Source: Cyanophora paradoxa
Taxonomy: Eukaryota > Glaucocystophyceae > Cyanophorales > Cyanophoraceae
DNA: 64,000 nt
Direction: 5' to 3'
Assembly: GCA_004431415.1 (NCBI GenBank)
Contig: QPMI01000291.1
Location: 1-64,000, forward strand
The notes beneath the pieces are model-generated. The model was not told the DNA's origin, did no database searches, and worked only from the letters and a program-made list of their open reading frames with translations. The translations under genes and the position numbers were made by a program. Numbering within the stretch: position 1 is the stretch's first letter; each line of letters starts with the position of its first letter. This document shows positions 23,301-36,200 of this stretch, in pieces.

Positions 23301-24187
23301 CAATCTCCCAATCATCAACACTTGCGATTCGAATACAATTTCAGGCTCAAATGCGAACTCTCGGTCTCTGTGCGCTCAACTGAATTCGGTATAGCCGCTA
23401 ATAATGATAAGCTTGACACTGAAACAGATTCGTTCCCTACTATTATGCTTCAGAATACGTGTTCAACGTGACCACTGCCCGGTGCGATCTTTCTTTCTTG
23501 AAACATGCTAAAGAAAGGGTTTTCTAAACGCCTTGAAGGGTAATCACTGCAACCGTCTGCACGACCTATAGAATGGCCGTTCTGGCCATATTTTCAGGAT
23601 GTGCAAGAATCACTCAAGCCTACGAGTCATTCCTTTACACGGCATTGGAGCCGAGCTGCACTGCAATATCCGTCTCTGCTTCTCCTGGCGTACTTTACAC
23701 TCTTTCGGTGCAAGGCGAGTTCGAGCTCGCTTCAGGAAGTTTGACGCATGTTTACGGTTCTTGTCTCAGGATCCGTGTATTATTCCCTATCATCGACTCC
23801 AGATTCGCGATATGTTGGCAGCTTCACTTTCCAGATCGCCGACAGCACAGGCGGAGCATGCTCGAATCCTTGCGGTAAATTCATATATAATTCAAGCCTC
23901 TGCTTCGAACTCGCTCTGACCAGTTATCGATACATGCATATGCATGTGTGCAGTAACCCCTACGCCCTCGTCGTCTCCCTCTCAAAAGGTCTGCGCATGC
24001 ACACTTGATGTACATATGTCCAATCGCTTTGCCATTAATTGCATGTTTTCATGTATGTCAGCCTAGCCCGAGCGCTTCGCCCAGCCCGAGCCCGTCGCCG
24101 AGGCCGAGCCCGAGCCCGTCGCCCAGCCCGAGCCCGTCGCCCAGCCCGAGCCCCAGCCCGTCGCCGAGCCCGAGCCCGAGCCCGTCG

Positions 24188-24219
<32 letters not shown>

Positions 24220-24460
24220 CAGCCCGAGCACTAGCCCGACGCCCAGCCCGAGCCCAAGCCCGTCGCCGAGCCCGAGCCCGTCGCCCAGCCCAAGCCCGAG
24301 CCCGTCGCCGAGCCCGAGCCCGAGCCCCAGCCCGTCGCCCAGCCCGAGCGCTAGCCCGACGCCCAGCCCGAGCCCAAGCCCGTCGCCGAGCCCGAGCCCT
24401 TCGACCAGCCCGAGCCCGAGCCCGTCGCCGAGCCCGAGCCCGAGCCCCAGCCCGTCGCCG

Positions 24461-24500
<40 letters not shown>

Positions 24501-26922
24501 CAGCCCGAGCCCAAGCCGAGCTCGTCGCCCAGCCCGAGCGCTAGCCCGTCGCCCAGCCCGAGCCCGAGCCCGAGCCCGTCGACGTCGCCGAGCCCGACAC
24601 CGAGCTCGTCGCCGAGCCAGAGCCCGTCGCCAAGCCCGAGCCCGAGCCCGTCGCCCAGCCCGAGCCCCAGCTCGTCGCCCATGGCCAGCCCGAGCCCGTC
24701 CAGCCCGAGCCCGTCGCCCAGCCCGAGCCCGAGCTCGTCGCTGAGCCCGAGTCCGAGCCCGAGCCCGAGCCCGTCGCCCAGCCCATCTTCCAGCCTGGGC
24801 TCGAGCCCGTCGCCGAGCCCATCCGGTACACGCTCGACCGATATCTGCATAACCGGGAATGCTACAGCCCGTCTCATCAAGTTGGCGTCACTTGAGGTAT
24901 CGATTAAATTCAGCAGCAATTGTTCTCCACCCGCACTACGTGCTCTCGTCCGGCAGCTCGGCTCCCAGAGCACGGCAGCGCTTATCAAACTCTCTTTTGT
25001 CTCAGCGGCAGTGCAATCAGCCGTACTCAATGCCGCGATCCATAATTTAGAAGCCGGTGACATATACGAGCTCGAGATTTCCCTGGACTTGGACCCCGCC
25101 GCGGATCCGGACCTGGACCCCGAGGCAATTGATGATCCCCGTTCGCCATTTACATCGAAACCTACGGTGGCAATCTTCCAGTTTCCACGTAAGCTCGAAA
25201 TTTAATTTGCATGAAACCTGAACGATTATTAATTTGCATGAAATTTGAACGAAAGGGCCGAATCCTATTCCTTCCCTTCGTGTTGTCGAGTCAGGACAAA
25301 CCTGGATATCCTTTTCCTGGGGTGAGCACTTCTTCTTGCGCGTCCATTACCGCGCTGATCGTCGTACTACGGTAGACATGTTTGAGTTCGATTCTAGAGT
25401 TTTCTCCGCCAGGTCAGGATTCGACGGTCTCAGGCTCCAATTTGGAGAGGGCTGGGCTCGCAGCAACTTTACCATAATCGTGAAAGATTCGACTGGTTCG
25501 GAGGTGTATTTCGTCGGCGACAGAAACGAAATAAATGCGACCAATCTGGTTTCGGGGCGTCTTTACAGAGTAAGCGTTAGGCAAGGTTGGGTTGGACTCC
25601 CTGAATCGCTTCCAAGCCAATCGATCCTTGCTCGAACGTCGCCAAAGTCGTCCGGTACCTTGTCATATTCTCAATCATCCTTGTTTATTTTATGCAGTGG
25701 GTTGAAACAAACTTTTTGTTTTTTAAGAATCGAAGGCCGCGGCCGCGGTGCTCCTGCCATTCTCCCTCCTACTTACGGAAGCGGAGATCTCTGAGCTGGT
25801 GACGCAAGGAGGGACAGCAGGGAGAAGGCCCGTTGCTCAGTTCGAAATGGATTTTGCAATGCCATGCGAGATTATGAATGCCCGTGTGATGAAGCTCGTC
25901 TTGACCGCAATCATTCGGGTGCGTCAATCCGATGCGTCAACCCGATGATTCATATACTTTCTTTAAATCTTGAGTTGATGGAAACCGGAATAGACGACGG
26001 CAACCGACGTCACTGCTGCTCGAATCAGCGTCCACTTTTCCTTGATCAGGTGTGTGGAAGCGACGAGCGGAAGCGGGCCCGATCGGAGGCAATTGGAGGG
26101 GAAAACAAACGCGACGATAGCAGCTGGTCCTGCAGAATTTACCTCTGCAGACTTCCAGGCCAGCGTCGACTCGAGCCTAGGTGATACCGACTGGGCCAAC
26201 AGCCTTGCGGTTCTTGAGCGAGCGTTGGGCGACGGCACTGCTGTGCGTTACGTCGAGGCCGAGAGCGGGGTCGTTGTTCTGAAGTCGCGCGTCACAATGA
26301 GCCGCTTAAGCTCGCCTTCGTCGACGTCAAGCTCGCCGGACTCGACTGCCAGTGCCGGCAACGCACAAGCAAGCTCCAGCTCAAGCGCCGGCTACAGCGC
26401 GGCCGTAGTGGCCGGAACCGCGGCGGCGTGTGGTTGCGCCGTGATTGTCGTCGTTGCAATCGCGGGAACCGTGGTGGTCCGTTCGCGCCGGCGGCAACGT
26501 GAGCTCCGCTTCGCGCGTGCATATGCGGATCCGGATCCTGCACTCGAGCTCGGCGACTGCGAGTCTAGATCTGTCGAACCCGAGGTGATCAATTTGTTCA
26601 TAATTCTAAAGATCTAGAGCAAAAACACGATTTAAGAACCCGTTTATGAACGTTAACCAACGTTAACTGATGACGATCTTGGCATACAATTTCTGACCCA
26701 ACCACGTGCACTGTGCGCTCGCAGGGTGGGTTCTCCGGCAACGTCAATCCCCGACGTGTACATGTATTTGGCACCGAGGCCCTCGATCGCGAAGTGACCC
26801 CCAGAGCTCCTTCAGAGCCGGGCGGCCTGCTCTCAATCGCAACCATCAACAGATCTAGAATCGATAACGACATCACCCGCGATCGCAGTTCCGAGTTCCG
26901 TGTTGTTTCAGTCGACCTCTAA
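20341..26922 (+). CDS. Large cell-surface protein with Ser-Pro repeat and C-terminal membrane anchor
   Basis: ATG at 20341 opens a signal peptide ([20 protein letters not shown]). Short exons separated by AT-richer introns follow, with pieces such as [40 protein letters not shown] and [21 protein letters not shown] Ser-Pro repeat (24,063-24,830) forms a stiff, probably hydroxyproline-rich stalk. After it come a Leu/Ala-rich region and beta-rich modules with [18 protein letters not shown] and [19 protein letters not shown], like fibronectin III-type strands. The end has a Ser-rich stretch, one transmembrane helix ([20 protein letters not shown]), stop-transfer RSRRRQR and a cytosolic tail ending RVVSVDL at 26922. 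The same signal peptide/Ser stalk/TM plan occurs in the 9-11.8 kb gene. That this is one gene is inferred; two one-base shifts in the Ser-Pro tract break the open frame as assembled. Confidence 0.6.
24063..24830 (+). repeat. Ser-Pro coding repeat (agcccgagcccg / tcgcccagcccg)
   Basis: About 770 bp of near-perfect AGCCCG-type hexamers interspersed with TCGCCG or TCGCCC. On the plus strand it encodes (Ser-Pro)n, in one frame up to about 24,461 and in another from about 24,516. The reverse strand gives a Gly-Leu/Gly-Asp open frame that is a shadow. Confidence 0.95.
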
Positions 26923-27219
26923 TAACGAGTCACACTGAGTCCGGGATCCTCAAGATTCTATGAACGGCTTCACGTGGCGAAACCGGTTCAAACGATTGAA
27001 ATGATGAGGAAAGGCAGATTCGACTTCATGCCCCCACCAGATTAAAAAATTAAACTTAGTCATGATCGATATCGATGTTGGAAACGGTCAGGTGCTGCTG
27101 CTGAGTTCGAGGACCCAGGCCGAGGCGGCTCTCCCGCCAGCTCCTGTAGAGCACTGAACGTGCACTTGGAGCTCGCGCCGTTGGACTAGGCTGCGGGGCC
27201 TCTTCGATTTCAGCAGTGA

Positions 27220-30200
27220 TCACGGATTATTTGAGAGAGGCGGGGCATGCGCAGGGTTTTTGAGCGCGGCGGGGGCAGGTTCATGACGCTCCGGGGGCGC
27301 ACCCGCTGGGGACGAGGGCAGAGAACTCGACGTCCGCGCGGCGGCGCCTACTACGGCTACCCGCGGGGCGCGGCCGAAGCCGACGCGCGCGGCGGGGGCG
27401 CAGGCGGTGGTGACGTTCGTGAAGCTGGTGGGGCACCCGGCGATCAACGCGGGGCTCGTGCTGGCCGGCTGCGGAGCGGGCGGGACCCCCTCGCCAAGCT
27501 CGGTCGAGCACGGCGGCGACCAGGGACCCGTCGCCGCCCATACGGACCTCTGCCGCGGGGGCCACGCCGAGTCCCATAGTCTCCGCGAGCGCCCGGCCAT
27601 CCCGATCCAGCGCGATCGAGCCTGCCGCAAGCCAAAGCTTAAGCTTAAGCTATTTATAACGCAAACTCCGAAAGCCAACTTCAAGGCACCGGCGGGCGCG
27701 CGGCCGTCGTCGAGGACGACGACGCCGACCTCGCAGACGGGCTCCTCGCACGCGTCCGTCGCGTTGTACTCGAACTGCCGCCGTCGCCCCGCCGGCCCGG
27801 CCCGTCAGCAGCGCGCTACTTATACGTAATATATGCGCCGCGCGGGCGCGGGGCGCGGGTACGCTGCAGCACCGTACCGAGAGCGTGACGGTGCCGTTGG
27901 GGGCGGCGAGCGTGGCGAGGCTGACGTCGGACGCGATCGGAACCGTGCTGTCGTTGGCGAATCCGGATCCGGAGCAGCTGCGCGCGGACGCGGGCCCGGG
28001 CTCAGTCAGTTATCACGAGATCAACTTTCAGTAGCGGACCTGCAGCCGAGCACGAGGAACTCGGAGCCGTTGATGCGAGCAAAGACGCCCCCTACGTCCA
28101 GCTGTGGCAGAGACCTCCGCTCCACCTGTAGCGAATAGAGAGCGTGAGAGCCACATATATTGAGGCAAGAGCGGAAGAAGGGGTTGAGGCAAAATTAAAA
28201 AGGGGCTCGCCACTACAGTGGACGTGCAAACTGCAGCCGGGCCCTCGCCGAGTCCGACTTCCACGCGCAGCGGAGCGCCCGTCGCGGTGAGCTGCGCGCA
28301 GGCCGGATCGGAGCCGGTCAAGATTGTCTCGATAAATTAAAGGCTTCGATCGCGAAGGCCGCACGGGAGTGCCGGGTGGGATGGACTGGACGGGCCCGAC
28401 GGCGTATGCGCGCTCGCATCGGGGGACAGCGCCCATCTGAGAGGAAAGCGGTGAGAAGATCCCCGAGGCGCCGAAGATCCCCGGTGAGAAAGCACGTGGA
28501 CCTGAGGCCGAAGGTCGTCCATCGGGACAGAGCACTGCAGCTGGGGATGAGCTCGAGCGAGAGGGGAAGGAAGCGAAGGGCAGGAAGCGTGGGCGGGCCT
28601 GCCCCTCGGGTATGCGCTTCACGATCCTTGGGGGCGGGCAGGATCCGGAGCCACCAGCGCCGGGGCAGACGCTGGGGACGAACGGGCCCTCGACTGAAGC
28701 GCACGCGGTCATATTTCTGACGGCTTGATCATGAGCTTTGGCCCCGACAAGCTGGCGCACCAGCAATGACGAAGGAGCAGGAGGCGTTGGTTTCGGGGTG
28801 CGCGAGGAGGGACCACGTGAAGTTCGCGGCGTGTCGCCCGCTGTCGCGGCGCCGGCGTCAGCCGCGAGACTCGCGATCGGCGGGCAGGCTCTGCTTATCG
28901 CGCCTGCTGCTGGCGGGCACGTCGGGGCTGGCCGTGACCGCCAGCTCGTACGCGGGGTTGGTCACGTTGGCGTAGGCAGGGACGAGGAGCGTGCCGGGGG
29001 GAGGCCACTGCCGGAATTCGAACTGGAGCGTCCAGATCAGCCCGGGCCGGGGGACAATGGAGCGGACGATACACTAGTAGAACAAACGATCTAGACGTCG
29101 ACGTATAGTACGCACCATACCCGGGTCCAAACCGGCGAGATCGGAGATGTTCGGCATAAGGGCGCCCTGCGACAGGGCATCACGATCGATGGGAAATCTT
29201 GAGAACTCCCCCAGGGCCAGGCGCACCACTATGCGGACGCCGCCGCGGAGGATGCAGTCGAGGGACGCGGTCGTAACGTTCGGCGAGGGGCACGCGAGCG
29301 GCGGCCGCGCGTCCGCTGCGGCGCGTCGGCGTCGGGCCGCAAAAAGATCAAATTAAAGGGACGGACAGCGGACTCCGGAGGGTCCACACGACGATTGTGA
29401 CGGGGCCCGACTCGAGGCGGCCGCCGTCGCAGGCGGGGGCGCGGGCGCGCGCCTCGATCTGGTAGGGCGTGCCGGCCTGCAGGCCCTCCAGGACGGCGAA
29501 GGTCCCCCGGGCGTCCACGGGCAGGGCATCGCGCCACGGCTCCGAGTCCGAGACGTTGTAGCTGGCCACGGACCGGGGGAGCATGTTTAATTTGGATAGT
29601 AAAGTAAAGTGAAGTGTAAAGCGCAGGGTGAAGCGCACCCGGCGGGCCAAACGACACTCGCAAAGTTCGAGTTGTTGTTCGGGGCACGGCGGTATGAGAC
29701 ACGCACGGAGCCGGGGCGCACGCCCGACTGAATCGGCTGCCACTGCGCATGCAGGCAAAGGCGTTCAGTATTTCACGAGCATGCATATATATACCGCAGG
29801 AACCTAAAAATGGAAAAGCCACACATTAGCAACGAGAACTGAGGGGGAGGCGGCTGTGGCGTTCAGGGAGACAGGGCCGGGAGGGGCTGGCAGTCCTGCA
29901 CGCCGGCGATGTGACGTGGAACGATGGGAAGGGTTCGAATCCACGCACCATCGACGATGGCGGACTGCGGTTCGGCGAAGTAACCGTCGAGGCCGCGCCC
30001 GCCGAAGAGAAGAACAAGATCGGACGACACGGCGACGGCCGTGGAGCGCGAGGCGGGGCGAAGGTTTCCTCCCCCCCGCTTCTCGAGCCACTCGCCACGG
30101 GGCTCGCCCCCCGAGGCGTTCACCCAATCTAATTAAGTAATGTGAGTGGTAACGTCAACTAACGTTTGTCGAGTGTGTGTCGTTTAACGCACGGCTGGCG

Positions 30201-33200
30201 CCCCGGAGGCAGAGGACAAAGAACGAGTCGGCCTGCAGGAGGCCGCCCTGGTCGTAGCCGCCCGACACGATCCTGACAAGTGCGGCCCCGCTCATAGCAG
30301 AAATTCGAAGGCGAGGAATTCAAAGCGACGTGCACGTGCGCACCAGAGGGGAGCAGCGGCGTCGGCGTCGGCGGCGGCGGCGGCGGCGCTGCTCGCGTTG
30401 GGGAACAGGAGGAAAGAGGAGGCCCCGGCGCGGGCGGGCGGCGAGGCGGAGATGGATCCGTTTACGTCCGTGTCGAGCTCGACCCACTCGCGCAGGGCGA
30501 GGTCGAAGGCCTGCATGCGGGACGCAATCGCAAGTGAGGATCGATTAAATATTGCCGGCGTGCACCCCCGCGTGCCCTCGGTCCGTATATACGTACCCAC
30601 GTGTCGCCGAGGAACGTCGCAGGGGTCACGGCCTCGTTCGCACCGCCGAAGACGAATAGCCTGCGGGCGGTGTTCGTGCGCATGCATCCGGTAGGACGGA
30701 GGCTCGGAGCTGGCATGGTCAGCGCTAGCGCGCCTGTCAGCGTAGAGAGCGACAGCGGCCTCTTCGCGGGGCGGCGGCTGCGTTCGTTCCGCTGCGCCGT
30801 CGACGTCCTGGCCCTGTGGCTGCGGCGCGGCGCGCTGCAGAGCGGGCGAGGTGCGTGAGAGGGATGCGGCGCGGCGCATTGCAATCACCAATAATCGTTT
30901 TTATCTATAATCACCTCCCACGTGTTGGCGTCGACGTCGTAGAGGAGGACGTCCCCGCGGGGCCCGAGGCACCCGTCGTGCCCGCCGTACAGCACCAACC
31001 GGAGCCGTCCCTGGGCGCGCGACCATCCTGAGGGAGGCCAACGCACAGGGCGTGCGAGGCGAGGCAGAGGGGCGCACGTCCGCGGCGCTTGGCCAGGGGA
31101 GGAGCGAGGCGCCGCGGCGGCCGCAGGTGAGGTCGGCGCCCCCGGCATCCGCCGGCGGCGGCGCCAGCTGTAGCCCCCAGCCAGGTTAGCGTGGAGAGCC
31201 GCTGAAAAGGACAAACTTAACGTTTGGCGAGGCGCGCGCCTGCTCCCAAAAGCCCGAGGAAGCGTTTAACGCCTGTTACGGGAGCACGCGGCTCAGATGC
31301 GCGCGGGGCCGAAGCTGCGTACAGGGCGGAGACGCTCACCGCCGGCTCGTTTCCTGCACCCCCGAGGGAGTCCCAGGTCGGCATGAAAGTAATTTATAAT
31401 TATAAATAGAAACCGTGCACGGGCGAGAGTGCTCGCACCGGCGACGAAGACCCAAAAATCGTTGAGGTAGTCACCCGGGTCTTCCCCAGTCGTCCCTCCG
31501 TACATCCAAAGCCGAGCGGGACCTGCCGAGACCACATTCGAGACAGAGACCACCAAATAAAGGGGTTGGGAGGTGCGTACCGGGGTTTGTGCCGCTGCCA
31601 GCGACAGCGGCGCGGGCGCGGGCCACGGGACCGTTGGGCGGCACGCCGATGGAGTACCGCGTCGCAGACAGCTGCGAGCGACTCCAACTCAAGCGAGCGT
31701 GAAATGCAAAGGCGAGCGGGGCGCGCGCCCTCAGGTCGTAGGCAACGAAGTCCTCCATGACGCGGAAGTCGGGGCTGCCCAGCTCCCCTGCGGATGGGGT
31801 TCGGCCTCTTAAGGGTACGGCGCGAGAAGGGAGGGGGATGGGGGTACGCGTACCGACGGAGCCAAAGGGGATGTAGACGAAGCCGCCGGCGGCGGCGGCC
31901 TGCGCGTCCCGTCCCTTCATGTCCAGGTCGAATCTCACGAGGGCGAGGGCGGGGTTGGGGAGGAGCGCCCGGAGCCGCAGCGTCCCCTGCGACACGCTCT
32001 GGTTCGCAGCGAGAGCCGCAGGCGCGGAGGGGTACACCGTCCCGTTCTCGTTCGGCAGCTGCGTGGGGGGGGGGGGTTCAGGCGGGGGGCGGGGGGCGCG
32101 GGGGGTACGGGGCACGCACGGATGCGCCGGCGCCGAAGGCGTACACGTCGGGGGAGGAGGAGACGGAGAGGGAGGGGTACGCGAGCGCGCCAGCGCCGAC
32201 GGCGATGGGGCGCGCCTCGGCGATCCGCACGACCGGCGAGGGGGGTACGAGGGCCTCGCTGGGGGGTACCCAGAGGGCTGCGATGGGCCAGGAGGGGTAC
32301 GACTTGCTGTACAGGGGGGAGGAGACGGTGGGAGTTATGTTGGGCTGGGCCGTCATGTTCACAGCCGCCTCGGTACCCCCCACAACGAAGAAAACGCCCC
32401 CCGCGGCGGCTATCGAGGCCCCGAATAGGGGTGCCGTCACGTTCGCCTGCGAGGGGGGTACGGGTTACAACCTCGGGGGTGCAGTGCTCAAAGGGGGGTA
32501 CGTATACCTCCTTGACGGCGTCGTCGAGGGAGAGGGGGAAGCTCTGGAGGAGGGCGGCGGTAGCCCCCGGGAGGCCCGAGACGGTCAGCCGGGACCAGAT
32601 GGCTGTACCCCCCTGGCTCCGCAGCACCCAGGCGTCCGAGAGCAGCGCCGAGGGTGACGCCGGGTCGTAGCCTGTCGAGAAGCGTCAGCGGCCGAGAAAG
32701 AAGGGGGTGGGGGGGAAGTTGCGGGGGGTACCGCCGTAGACGAAGACGTCGGTTCCGCGGGCGGCCATCCCGAAGAAGGCGCGGGCGGGGGGGCCCTGCG
32801 CCGGTCCCGCCGCCCACGCGTACGCCCCCGCCCCCGCCGTGTACAGCGCCGTGAGCGCGAGCGCCGGCCCCTTGAGCGGCGTCGCGATCGCCGGGTCCTT
32901 CGCCATACCCCCGAAGAGCACGAGGCTGTACCCCGCCCCGGCCTCGACGGCGACCATGCGGTGGCCGAAGAGGCCCTGCGCGTAGTACCCCGGGGGCAGC
33001 GCGGGGCCCTGCGCCCACCGCTTCGTCGCGAGGTCGTACACGATTGTGTCTGACGAAGGAAAGTCACGGAAACTAAAAAGAAGCGCCGCGAATTAATGTT
33101 GCTGGGACCGCACCGGCGTAATGGATTACGGTGTCAGAGTACCCCACCTCGGAAAAGACGCGCACGATGCCGCCCGTCACGTACAGCTTACCCCCCAGGG

Positions 33201-36200
33201 CCGCCATCGCCGCCTGGCGGCCGAGGGCATCAGAGCGCGTCTCTGCAGACGGGAGCGGATCCCGAGCGGACCAGGCAGCGCTGGATTGTAATAGCACAGC
33301 GCGACCTCATTATCCTATAGATTTTTCGGAGTTAAAGAATCCTAAGTTCATAGAGTTGGAGTGTTAATATTAAACCGCGGTCTTATGATTCTATACATCT
33401 CATATGGTCTAAGTTTAACCCAAGGATCTGATCATGAGCGGGGCCATCGCGGACCAGGCGGCGCTGGCGGAACGGGGCGGGGGCGACGGCGGGGTCCGTG
33501 TCGTTGGCGGCCTCCTCGGCCCACTTCCACGTCGTCGTGTCGAGGGCGCTGAGGAGGCTCGTGCCCACGCCGTTCTCCTTGAGCCCCCCGAAGACGTACA
33601 CCCTGCGCCGCCGGCGCCGCTCCCCCGTCAGGGTCGAGCAGGATCGATCGGCTTCGAATGCGCTGCGCACTTCTCGCCGAGAACGGCGGCGGCGGCGTGC
33701 GAGCGCTGGTCTCTGAGGCCCGAGTGGGTGGCCATGCTTATATAAACGCCCGTCTGGTGCGGGCGGGGCCGGTTTGGGACAGCCGGCGCGGATCCGAATC
33801 GCTTTGAGGGGGCGCACCGCGGGGTCCCACATGGCGGTCCGGTCGCTCGCGACGAGCCAGAGCTTGTCCCCCACCGCCTGAGAACCCGCTCAGAAAGAGG
33901 GAAAAGCAAAGCGTAGCGAAGCAGAGGCGCACGAGGAGGGCGTCGTGGGGGGCGAGGGCCAGCGAGGCCGTCCAGTTGGCCCGGTGCGGCTCCGCCTCGG
34001 CGGCCGGCAGGTACGACTGCACCGCCCCGCGCGCGAGGGCCGCCGCCGGCGCCGCCGGCAGCGCGGAGAACACGAGCGGCTCGGTGAGGGAGGAGGCGCC
34101 GCCGGCCTCCGTCAGGAGCAGGGAGACGTTGAGGCCGCCGGAGAAGCCGGCGGGGGCGGCCGCCTGCGTGAGCGGGCACTGCACTTTGTAGAGGACGGCG
34201 CCGCCCGCCAGGTTGCCCGAGCCGGCGATCGCGGCGGACGCGTCCGAGAGGCCCACGCGGCAGCGGAGCGTCGTGCCCGGGGGCAGCGCCTTGCCGCTCA
34301 TGAGCGCGACCTGCGGGGGTGCGAGATGAGAGGCGGGACGCTCGAACCGAAGCGGCGAAGGGCGGCCGCGGGCCTCGAGGGTGAGGGAGCCCGTGGCGGG
34401 GAGGACGGCGGCGCCCGGCGCGAGGGAGAGCAGGGCCGGGCCGCCCTCGAGCGTCGGGTTGCGGGCGACGCGGCTGAAGGCGCGCGCCGGCCACGCCGAG
34501 GACGTGAAGGCGACCAGCAGGCCGGCTTCGACGGAGAGCGGGCCCGGCCAGCGCGGCGCGCGGCAGTCGAAGGCCGACGCGTTGCCGGGCACGGCCGCCG
34601 CGACCAGAGCGAAGGGCACGCCGGACATGCTGCAGGAGCGCGCGGCGGAGGCCGGCGGCGCGGGGTTGCCGGCCGGCGCCACGCGGAAACGCCCGCCCTC
34701 GGCCCGCTTCACCGCGCGCGGCGCCACTTCGCTCTGCGTGTCCGAGACCTCTGCGGGCTACGCGTGAGCGGGGCCGAGGGGTGGAGGAAGCCGCGAGAAA
34801 GCTTCTACCGTAGAATTCGAGGGGGGTGGAGATGGATGCCCAGTAGGAGGCGGGCTGGACGATGGCGGGCGGTGCGGAGAGGGCGAGGGCCTGGGCCCCG
34901 CGCCCCACGAAGCCCTCCGGCGTCGCCAGCGTCAGCTGCAGCGACGGCGCGTCCGCCACCGTCGGGCCGGCCTTCTGCACGATTGTGCCCCGCGAGGTGT
35001 TGAACCCGGGACCGAAGGAGACCACGACGGGCCCCGAGAGCATGAAGGGCGTTGCCGCCGTCGCCTGGAGCAAAGCCCGGCGGTAGCTCGCCGTCGCCAT
35101 GTTGAGCCCGAAGCCGAAGCTGATCGATGGAATCGTGTAGAGGCCCGGAAAGGTGGGGAAGCCGGGGGACGGGCCCAGGCCGACGCCGAGAGCGGCGTCG
35201 GCCGTGTACGAAGCGAACTTCTCGTCGAAGAGGGGCGAGCCGCGGGAGGGGAAGCGGGCCTCGGGGGCGGCGAGGGCGAGGGAGGCGAGGCCGGCGTCGC
35301 AGGCGCCGGCGGCGATGCCGACGTCGTCCACGCTGAAGTACACGTTCGCCGCTGCCGGCGGAGGCGGGGGAGCCCGTCAGAGGCGCTCTCGAGAGGTACA
35401 ACAAACTCGCACCGGAGGCGAGGGGCTCGTTGTCCCCGCCAAACCCGCTGTTGAACGAGTCGCCGAAGTCCGCCACGATGTAGATCCGCACGTACGGCGA
35501 CCACCTGCGCGGGGCTGAGGGAGGCGGGCGGGGGTACATGGAGGGGATTCGATGGAGGCGTACCCCTGGAAGGTGACGTAGTGCGTCTGCCAGGTCCCCC
35601 AGGTCGCGAGGTCCAGCCTGGGGGGTGGGGTGGGGGAGCGGAGTGGCTCAGATGAGATTTGAGATCAGATGGGGGGGAGTCAGAGAAAAGCGGCGGGCAC
35701 GGCTTGAGGAGCATGCAGGAGGAGTCGGCGAAGTCCGTCCCGGCGAAGTGCGTGTTCTGCGAGTTGGAGGGGCCCCAGACCACCACCGGGCATGCCGCCG
35801 TGGGGGTACCGATCCCCCGGACGATGTCCCAGGGCCTGTACCCCGGCGAGTCGACGTCCCACGAGAACTTGAGGCCAACGAAGAACTTGGCCTTCGTCTC
35901 GTTGAACGCCCCGTACTGAATGGAAATGGAAGAGGCGTGATTAAGGGGGGTACATGAGAAAGAGGGGGGTAGGGGTAGGGCACCTTGACGCGGGCGGCGA
36001 GGCAGGAGGGACCCGTAATGGGTACATGGATCGGGGGGGACTGCACCCAGTAGTTGCGGCTCGGGTTCGCCGTGGGGTACGTCACTCCCATGCTGCGCGA
36101 AACATCCGCTCGGCGCGGGACAGAGGTACTATTCGAAGAGGGGTACGCACTCGGCCATGGTGCGGGGCTTGAATGTGAGGATTCGGGTACCCGCCGCGGC

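Noticed and set aside
24035-25063. 342-codon minus-strand Gly-Leu/Gly-Asp frame
   Set aside because: Reverse-strand shadow of the Ser-Pro repeat.
29926-29946. tRNA-like TTCGAATCC near 29,934 and another near 39,150
   Set aside because: The flanking bases do not form a T stem, and both lie in or next to coding parts of the kelch gene.
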